Assembly: GCA_009602725.1 (NCBI GenBank)
Contig: WELB01000289.1
Location: 107,670 to 133,632 of the forward strand
Length of the DNA stretch: 25,963 bases
DNA from: Spirogloea muscicola
Taxonomy: Eukaryota > Streptophyta > Zygnematophyceae > Spirogloeales > Spirogloeaceae
Direction of reading: 5' to 3'
Shown: in pieces, positions 10,636 through 17,520 of the stretch
Numbering within the stretch: the first letter of the stretch is position 1
How the letters are laid out: each line of letters begins with the position of its first letter
Notes under the pieces: model-generated
Databases searched by the model: none
Seen by the model: only the letters and a program-made list of their open reading frames with translations
Told to the model about the DNA's origin: nothing
Translations under genes and position numbers: made by a program

Positions 10636-11723
10636 CACAAACATGGGGATGGCTGTGCCATCCTTGCTGGTCACAAACACCTGCCGTCACAATTGAAGTC
10701 TCAGATTCTGCAACACAATCCACACATGCCAGTCTCAACATCTGAGCACAAAAAGCCAATATGAGGCTCAGCATATTCTAAGTGAATGAGAAAGTGGGCA
10801 CCTGCTTTGTCTCAAAATGCGACGCATCAAATCCATTGACCTTGATTTCTCTGAAGACCTTGGGCTGAAGGACAGCAAGGTCTGTCAATTCACAGGAATA
10901 AATGGTCCCAGGGCTTAGGAAGCTTGTGAAGCTAAAGAAGATCTGGGAGTCCTGCTTGCGGCCAGTGGCTGAAGAGACAGAGCCCACATCCAGGGGAAGC
11001 GCTTTAATGACATTCCCGGTGCCAAGGTCCCTGGAACATGTGCAAAGGAACTCAATGGTCGAGATCAAGATAGTATTTACTGTGAAGACGTTTGCTTTCA
11101 CAAGCACACTGCATATGTCTAGTGAGAAAAGAGATAATGGAACTGTCACGATATATCAGCTGCATTCATAATATTGAAGGCAGTGCGTTGCACAAGATGT
11201 AACCCCTACCCAAGTCTACTTCTGCACAGCTTACCTGATTTGTAAGATGTGCTTAACATCGTGGAGGTAACAGGTGAGCAGGACATTGTCACGTACACAG
11301 TAGGCCCACTCCAGTACATCGCGCTCGCACTCTGCTATCAAGTCGGACCAACTCTCAGGGGCATCAAGTGACACCTGCACAGGCATGCGCACTGCTTGTC
11401 GTGTCCTGCTCTTGATTCAGTGAGCAGCAGCAACAGCTCTGCACTTGCACCTCAATGTTGGTAAGCAACAACAAAAGCCACCAAAAACTTTAACCGACTT
11501 TGGTCAGCTTGTACAGCGGGGCATCCTTGTTCGTGTGGAAGACAAAGTCAGTCCCGTCATTTGTCACGTAGCCATATTGCGCTCCAAAGTTGTCCACCAA
11601 CTTGACCATAGGCAGAAGCCCTTCCCCCTTCCAAGCAGCAGCACTGCCCGGCAGTGTCTCCAGATCGCAGTAATACAGCCGGTTCACTGGGTCGCAGCCC
11701 TCTGAGATTGACATGACGATGTA
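10636..11723 (-). CDS. Prolyl oligopeptidase (S9A), four internal exons; catalytic domain absent from the window
   Basis: Exons in transcript order: 11723-11499 (75 aa), 11374-11235, 11030-10802 and 10680-10636, all with GT-AG borders and consistent phases, giving 213 residues. They match the second half of the beta-propeller and the linker into the hydrolase domain of prolyl endopeptidase: [91 protein letters not shown] and [13 protein letters not shown]. This enzyme cleaves short peptides after proline in the cytosol. The catalytic alpha/beta-hydrolase exons (Ser-Asp-His) should follow below 10636, but only LINE tails and unrecognised DNA are there. The N-terminal exons should lie above 11723, but LINE debris begins near 11983. 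Either the introns are very long and repeat-filled or the gene is broken. The exons themselves show no stops or frameshifts. Confidence 0.88.
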
Positions 11724-11982
11724 CTGACAGTACGAAGGAGCCCACATTGCAGCTATTAATACAATTACGCGAGCAATGAGTGATCAGTCGCAACCAAAAT
11801 GGAGGCAACTTTACCAGTGGCACAATCACTGTTGCTCCTTTGAAAGATTGAGTTGAATCCATCTCATTCTACAAGTGTTGCAAACTATGGGAGAAACAAT
11901 GGACAAGATTTCCAAAGACCCAAAAAGATAATTACACAACTAGACACAAGAAGACGCAACAGAAATTTCAGTAACCGCTGCT

Positions 11983-12368
11983 ACGAAGAAAGTGCTCGCC
12001 CATTGAGGATAGGGGCTGGAAAAGCCAGCCCAAAAAAGAAGAAACAAAGTACGAGAAGGGGGCCAGGGGAAGCGCTAAAAAAAGCAAGCACACAAAGAAA
12101 CAAAGCAGCTACTAATTACTCAGTAACCCCTGCTAAGCAGCCGCAGATCAGCGGTGCTAGGCTCCTGAAAGTGGGTTCCCTGGCCAGCGCCAGAGGCAGC
12201 AGCGAGGGCTCTGCCGGCACGAAGGTGCAGCGTGTTAAGCAGCCGCAGGTCGGAGAAATAGCTCTTCAAGAAGGGGGCGATGGCTGTGAAAAGCCAGCCC
12301 GAAAAGCATTGACCAGGCCACCCCAGGGTATGAGAGACCAGCCCAGCAGTACAAACAAGTGAAATCAA
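11983..12368 (-). mobile_element. LINE 3' end, minus strand, with a second tail fragment
   Basis: On the minus strand, 12238-12120 reads LHLRAGRALAAASG ... PSTADLRLLSRGY and stop, the same C-terminus as the plus copies. After it come 3' UTR, a perfect hairpin (GGGGCTGGAAAAGCCAGCCC on plus, 12012-12031) and the GGGCGAGCAC box ending near 11987. A second fragment lies upstream: FSDLRLL (about 12250) with another hairpin at 12282-12300. It occupies the DNA just upstream of the first visible prolyl oligopeptidase exon, in the same orientation as that gene. Confidence 0.75.
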
Positions 12369-12411
12369 GGGGAGGGAGAGGGAATTTTTGCTTTTAGTTT
12401 TTAGGGGTTTT

Positions 12412-12453
12412 GGGGGGGGGGGGGGGGGGGGGNAGGGGGGGGGGGGGGGGGGG
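12412..12453. repeat. Poly-G run containing an undetermined base
   Basis: About 40 G residues interrupted by N at 12433 and A at 12434. This is probably a real homopolymer whose length was not resolved, so local sequence and spacing should be treated as unreliable. Confidence 0.9.
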
Positions 12454-12479
12454 CGGAGGATGCGTGTGTATTAAGAGAT

Positions 12480-12580
12480 GGAGGGCCATGTGTGGCCAAG
12501 TACAAAAGCAAGCACATTCACAAATGTACGTCACCTGCTGCTAAGCTGACCCGCTCAGTAATCACGAGTCAGCACATAGA
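12480..12580 (-). repeat. Inverted copy of the 8034-8100 LINE-derived block
   Basis: Reverse complement contains GATTACTGAGCGGGTCA ... GTGCTTGCTTTTGTACTTGGCCA, which corresponds in order and spacing to the plus-strand block at 8034-8108. Confidence 0.6.
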
Positions 12581-12585
12581 GGTCG

Positions 12586-13195
12586 CTAACTGATGCTCGA
12601 ACACCGGACGGCAATCGACAAGCTCTTGAATTACCAGCTAAGGCTCGACCAGCTTTCCGCTCACACCCAGCCCACCTGTGCCAACAAGGCTGGGTATGCG
12701 GTCGCCTGCGCCGCTCGGGCTAAAGAGCTCGTACGCCGATCATCGGCGGGAAGACGAGTTCTTCCCGTTGGCGATTGACACGCATGGGGCGTTGGGCGCT
12801 CGGTGGCTCGAGCTGCTCAACGAGCTCGCCCGCCACGCCATCGTCCGCCGTTTCCATAAGTAGCCGGTGGACTTTCCTGCAGCCGGGTCGTTGGCGCAAG
12901 TGTACCGTATGCGCCTGGCCGTCTCGCTGCAGAGGTCTATGGCCCGCGCGCTGCACCTGCGTGCCAGCGTGCGAGCCCTCGTTGCTGGCTCTGGCCAGGG
13001 GAACCCCTTCCAGGAGCCTAGCATCTCTGATCTGCGGCTGCTTAGCAGGGGTTACTGAGTCATTCGTAGCTGCTTTGTTTCGTTTTGTGCTTGTTTTTCT
13101 TAGTGCTTCCCCTGGCCCCCTTCTCGTGCTGTGTTCATTCTTTTTTGGGCTGGCTTTTCCAGCCCCTATCCTCAATGGGCGAGCACTCTCTTCTT
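12586..13195 (+). mobile_element. 5'-truncated RLE-type LINE: endonuclease C-terminus plus 3' tail
   Basis: The frame reads TCANKAGYAVACAARAK, shifts by one base, then continues EDEFFPLAIDTHGALGARWL and ELARHAIVRRFHK to an in-frame TAG at about 12861. After the stop the frame resumes: PVDFPAAGSLAQVYRMRLAV, SLQRSMARALHLRAS, PSISDLRLLSRGY and stop at 13058. The tail carries the hairpin GGGCTGGCTTTTCCAGCCCC (13147-13166) and ATGGGCGAGCAC. Residue for residue it parallels 8692-9174 but is clearly a separate, diverged copy. The frameshift and stop make it inactive. It meets an oppositely oriented LINE near 13195. Confidence 0.8.
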
Positions 13196-13880
13196 CTGAT
13201 ACAACGCATGAGCAGCGTCTGAGCATGATGCTGCTCAGACGCTGCAGACAAGGAGACACTCGACGACGCAAGAATGACAAGTAGGCTGCCGGCATGCCCA
13301 TCTGAGCTGGAAGCATATCCTCACGTCGGGCATATCCCAAACTTGCAATCTTCTCCAGTAAGGTGTGGAAGCGAGGGCCGATGCAGCCGAAAATGTCGAT
13401 TGCGGCCGGTAGGAGGTGGTCGCTGCGGGGTAGTCAGAGTAGTATCGGAGCTTTCTCTGCTCAGCACCTCCCACTGCGTGGCCAGCATTGTGCGGCGAAG
13501 CGGAACTGTATGCCTCAGTCACCACCACGTCTTTAAATAGTAAGTTATGACATCACTTGAAGAGAGCAAAGAATGTAGCTATACATATACTTGGGTGGCC
13601 CCACACAACCTGGCCCCACTGTTAGAGGCAGCAATGCCATGGTTTATGTGCAGATTGCAGTGCTCATGTGCGAGAAGGTCACACCTGGTCCAATCAGCTG
13701 TGCAAGATGTTGGCCGCCTGGAGCCAGATCTGTCAGCTGAAGCTGGCATAATGCGCATCTGCTCATACAGATGCACTAATCAGTGGCTTCCCGCATCATC
13801 CCTCAATGCAGTAGGTTGCACTGCACTGCCTGCTGCAGAGCACTGGTGGGCACGTCTCTCTGGATGCTATCAGTGAGATC
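13195..13880 (-). pseudogene. Second family of RLE-type LINE C-terminus, minus strand, frameshifted
   Basis: Read on the minus strand from about 13776: MRIMPASADRSGSRRPTS..ADWTR (decayed), then DVVVTEAYSSASPHNAGHAV and AEQRKLRYYSDYPA (13525-13420), the central strand and basic helix of an RLE domain. After a frameshift it continues as GYARREDMLPAQMGMPAAYL and SFLRRRVSPCLQRLSSIMLRR (13340-13205). This C-terminus differs from the LLSRGY family, so at least two LINE families are present. The frame then runs straight into the tail of the plus-strand element, so its own 3' UTR is missing. Confidence 0.7.
13212..13245. repeat. Perfect 14-bp inverted repeat with a 6-nt loop
   Basis: GCAGCGTCTGAGCA / TGATGC / TGCTCAGACGCTGC. 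It lies within the coding sequence of the minus-strand LINE (residues LQRLSSIMLRR), about 17 bp from the junction with the plus-strand element. Confidence 0.85.
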
Positions 13881-15208
13881 CGAAGAGGAGTTGCTATATT
13901 GCACTTGAGGACCATCAGCGTATAGTGGCTATCGACAATACTGAAGCTGATGACTGCTTGCGTATAACAGAGCTGCTCCTTTTCTGGTGGGCAGTAGCTG
14001 TGCTTGATTTGCTTTATTGGCCAAAGTGGCAAATACAAGCCTTGGACAGTGAATGAGTTGATGGTTGGAGTGCAAAACGTACTCCTTGAGTTGAATCCGG
14101 AATGAACATCACCTAGTAAGCTAAGAGGCTATGATCTCTGCTACATCCTGCTGCTGTAGGTTGCACTGCAGTGCACGCGCCTCAAAATGAGCAGGACCCC
14201 TCCTTGAGTATGAGTGGCTTCCAAAAGCTCACTGAGCATGCAGTGCCTGCTTCTCCTCCTAAGAAGGCCTTTGGAGCAACTCAACTCCCTATCTCTCCCA
14301 TGACATGCCACAAAGTGTCAAGTTTCTTTGACTTGAGTCATTGCCCCATTACATCAACTGCAAAGTCAGCAAAGCAGGAGTTAGGAGATGCCAGCAATCC
14401 ATCTGATGCTTGATCACCCCTACGGTGGGCCCGTGGCGCAAAGCACCACACTCCTCCTCACACTTTATATTGTAAGCAACGTTTTCTAGACGTTATCAAG
14501 GTCCAGGTGTTGGGCAGAAGTAGCTCCCTGACTGAATATCAAGCTTTGCTCACCCACAAATGACAAGCATCCCACGCACTAGAGTGTGGGGCACGGTACA
14601 GTGCGGGCTACGATACCATGTGAACTTACTGTGAAGAGGTGTATCAGACGTTTGTACAAAGTGAGCAAGGCCAGGCCGGCTCAGTGTTTGAAGGAACACC
14701 TCTGCAATTCGGACCTAGCTGACACCTAGTAATACGTAAGCATTATTGGCTATGCCAGTTGCACGTCTCACAGTTGGTCTGAGTTCCTCACTGCCTCACA
14801 GGGGCAACAGCCTCTTGCTGTTCAGGGAGCCGCACACGAACATGTATACAGAACCCTCGCGAGCTCTTCACCACTGCGCCTCCTTTTGCGCTTGGCTGCG
14901 CATAGAGGCCCTTGGGACTATGCGCATGATGTTCTCCTTCGTCTGTGACAAGCAGAAATTCGTGAACATGCTAAGAGCTAAGGTTTGTCGTGAGGGCTAC
15001 AGATTGATGTATAAACAACGGTGCTAAAATGTGATCATTGGCTTGTGACTCGGTAATGAGTGCTTGTGAAACAGCCGGAGTGGCGAGCTTGCGCCATACA
15101 TCCTGCTGTGCCGTATTTGCGAGAATGAAAAAGCGCTGCCGGCTTACATCACAGAGAGAGGACTTGGAGGCCAGCAGTCCCTCCATCCTCTGACGGAATA
15201 GTGCTCAC
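13881..15208. other. Stretch with no recognised gene; two protein-like open frames
   Basis: 14171-14413 (+) encodes 80 residues (PQNEQDPSLSMSGFQKLTEH..., ending NPSDA) after an acceptor-like CTGTAG. 14790-15027 (+) follows a CTCACAG acceptor and reads EPSRALHHCASFCAWLRIEA then FVCDKQKFVNMLRAK, with a possible donor at AAG|GTTTGT (about 14981). Either could be an exon of an unknown gene, but neither matches a family I know, and LINE debris could produce the same appearance. On the minus strand, 15114-14980 could be a further exon of the coiled-coil gene that starts at 15209, without clear support. Confidence 0.3.
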
Positions 15209-16700
15209 CTTCCGGAGCTCCTCGGCGAGCGTCTGAAGCTCGCCCTCGAGGGCGGCCGCCTCACTGCGTCGCTGCGCCAGCTGCTCGCGGAGCATGCCCT
15301 TCTCCTCCTCCGCCTGCACGCGCACGCCAGCAGGCGCCAGACTCAAGCCTCAGCTTTGTAAGCAAGAAACGCAGGGGCCATGCATGCAGCTAAACCCTCA
15401 ACCCTAAACAGCTCACATGTCCCAAGGTCTAAAACCTATTGATCCAAAGACCTGGAGAAAACATGTGCAGATTCAAAGCACTCCAGTGGTAAAGCACGAC
15501 AAGCTAACCCCTGAACTTAAGACATTGGGGCTGGGGCCGCTTTTTTGGGGCTTGATCAACAGTGCATCATGGCGGGGGCATCGGACTCTGCCAACGACCT
15601 CGTGCAGGCTGGCTTAGCCGTATCAGAGGTCACATACAATAAGCAGGCTCGATCTCGTTAGCTTGTACTCGTAAGTCAGTCTTCAGGACGGAGCATCCGC
15701 TTGGGTTGGGAGGCCGGAGCCTCACCCGCCCAATGGCATCCAGGAGCTCAGCACGGCTGCTGCCATTGTCGCCGTCGTCGCCGGCGCCCGCCTGCCCAGC
15801 GCCCACCTTCAGCACGAGCCACGAGCATCAGGAGGACGGAAGCCCTAGCCATGGCTGCCGGCCCTGCCCGAGCGGAGCTAAGCTGCAACGCCGTCCACCA
15901 GCCGGCGCACCTCAGCGTCGCGGCCGCAGCCGCTGCCAGGACCGGTCTTGAGCAGCGCCGTCTCCCGGAGGATGTCGTCAAATTCCGCCTGAGCAGCTCA
16001 GCCCACATACCAAATTTCACAGGGGCCCATTTCTATGCCGCGCTCGGCGCTCGCGGCTCTAATCTGGGGCAAAGCAGCAGCACGGCGGCGCTGGTGTGAA
16101 ACAGCTCAACGTGTTCCGCAGCTTGAAAGGCTGCAGAGACGATAGCTGAAACAACAGTAGCTAACAGACCGTAGATTGCCTGATCTTCCATCCATTCCTG
16201 CAATGTGTAGTCAATGGGTTCAGCAGCAGCCGCACCTCGGCGTTGCGCAAGATGTCGCGCACGAGCTGCTGGTGGAGGCCATAGAGCTCCGGGCGGCGCT
16301 CCAGCGGCAGCGCCTGGAAGGCGCGGGACACGTCCTGCCGGGCAAAAGCAGAAGAAGGGCAAGATATCTTATATCCTATGGGATGTTTTGGGTCTCTTCT
16401 TATCTTATGTGTGTTCTGGTCATTCAACTGCAAATGTACTTCTCTATTGCTGATGTGATGATCAGCAAGCTGTCAGCGGCAGAGCCAGGCCGCCGCCGAG
16501 GCCCCGCCTCTGATGGCGGCGGTGGCGGCGGCTGGGGCGGCCCTAAAGCCCTAACCCTGAACCCCTGAGCCTCAGCCCTAAATCCTAAAACCCTAAGGCC
16601 TGAATCCACCTCGAGGGAGGCGCTGGCGGCGAGCGGCCGCAGGGCGTCGGCGAAGGAGGAGCGCAGGACGTCCGCGGCGCCGCCGCCGCCGCCGCCGCCT
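15209..16700 (-). CDS. Multi-exon gene for an unidentified helical/coiled-coil protein (partial)
   Basis: Exons in transcript order: about 16700-16610 (ends DVLRSSFADALRPLAASASLE), 16334-16236 (33 aa, DVSRAFQALPLERRPELYGL...RNAE), 15988-15911 (26 aa, AEFDDILRETALLKTGPGSG...), 15791-15726 (22 aa, ...SSRAELLDAIGR) and 15313-15209 (35 aa, EEEKGMLREQLAQRR..., strongly coiled-coil). Every internal exon has clean GT-AG borders and a length divisible by three, and the chain keeps one frame, which together argue for a real gene. The residues are mostly helical with heptad-like Leu/Ala spacing. I cannot name the family. The start codon is not identified: a possible upstream exon ends at 16948 (GAVSQ then GTGAGT) and is poly-Gly rich from CGG repeats. 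The 3' end may extend below 15209. The first intron begins with degenerate TTTAGGG repeats. It is divergent from the LYAR gene. Confidence 0.6.
15388..15411 (+). repeat. Interstitial telomere-like motif
   Basis: CTAAACCCTCAACCCTAAAC, matching the plant-type telomere unit CCCTAAA with one change. It lies inside an intron of the minus-strand coiled-coil gene. Confidence 0.6.
16540..16602 (+). repeat. Degenerate CCCTAAA (telomere-like) array in an intron
   Basis: A run of CCCTAAA/CCCTGAA/CCTAAAA variants. On the minus strand it begins about 8 nt after the donor of the exon ending at 16610, so it forms the 5' part of that intron. Confidence 0.75.
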
Positions 16701-16770
16701 GCCACTGCGGCGGCCCGCGAGCCACACCGGCGGCGCCTCAGCTTCTGCCGGCTACGCGCGGCCAGCCCGC

Positions 16771-16900
16771 CCTCTCCCCCTCTCTCTCCTCTCTCTCCCT
16801 CCTCCCCCCCTCTCCCTCTCTCCCTCCTCCCCCTATCTCCTCCTCTCTCTCTCCCTCTCTCCCTCTCGCCTCCTCCCTCCCTCTCTCCCTCCTCCCCGTG
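16771..16900. repeat. CT-rich low-complexity tract (polypurine on the minus strand)
   Basis: CTCTCCCTCC-type repeats about 130 bp long, within an intron or the 5' region of the minus-strand coiled-coil gene. Antisense open frames here (Arg/Gly/Glu-rich) are composition artefacts. Confidence 0.9.
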
Positions 16901-16960
16901 GCCGGCCCTGGCGCACCGGGCCCGCAAAATCCTCCACAACCACTCACTTGGCTGACGGCT

Positions 16961-16962
<2 letters not shown>

Positions 16963-17001
<39 letters not shown>

Positions 17002-17017
17002 TTCGCCGCTGGCACCT

Positions 17018-17050
<33 letters not shown>
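16963..17050. repeat. (CCG)n trinucleotide repeats
   Basis: Two CCG arrays (about 16963-16999 and 17018-17050) separated by CACCTTCGCCGCTGG units. On the minus strand they would encode poly-Gly, possibly part of the first exon of the coiled-coil gene. Confidence 0.85.
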
Positions 17051-17051
<1 letters not shown>

Positions 17052-17139
17052 GAGTCGCGGCCAGGGCCCGGGCCTTCGAAACTAGGGTTCACGTGAGAGG
17101 CGTGCCCTGAATTTCGAATCCTGAGGCGCCCCGACTCCA

Positions 17140-17320
17140 GGCCTGCCACAGTAATGGCAGGGCATTACTGCCTCATTTGGCCACACTAACCGTCGGTTAG
17201 GCCACCCCCCCGCCAAACTGGTGCGTCCGCAGACGGCCGGACCACGACGGCGGCGTCGTCTCGGGAGCACCGTATAGCGGACCGGGCTAACCGACAATTA
17301 TTTGTCAAAGGTTAGCGGAC
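17140..17320. promoter_or_regulatory. Candidate bidirectional promoter with palindromic MYB-like sites
   Basis: The spacer between the divergent coiled-coil and LYAR genes holds the palindrome CTAACCGTCGGTTAG (17186-17200), further GCTAACCG (about 17285) and GGTTAGCGG (about 17311) half-sites, and GTAATGGCAGGGCATTAC (about 17151-17168). TAACCG/CGGTTA resembles plant-type MYB binding cores. No TATA box is evident. The regulatory role is inferred from position and symmetry only. Confidence 0.4.
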
Positions 17321-17483
17321 AGTGTACTGGTCGAGTACCAAGAAGCGGACGGAGACGTCGACGCCGACGGCGACGGCAACGTCAACGCAGACGCGGACGG
17401 CAACGTCAAACCCCTCGCCTCCACACTGCGAGCCCCGGAGCCTAAAACCCCAAACCCCTGAAGCCCCGCGCCGGGCCAGCGCC

Positions 17484-17484
<1 letters not shown>

Positions 17485-17519
<35 letters not shown>
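17485..17519 (+). repeat. (CGG)n repeat immediately before the LYAR start codon
   Basis: About eleven CGG units end directly at the ATG at 17520. If translated in the open upstream frame they would give poly-Ala. As 5' UTR they form a GC-rich barrier at the start site. Confidence 0.85.

Positions 17520-17520
<1 letters not shown>

Noticed and set aside
16424-17149. 241-codon minus-strand open frame rich in Arg, Gly and Glu
   Set aside because: Its composition is created by CCG and CT repeats. Real exons of the minus gene use a different frame with splice sites inside it.
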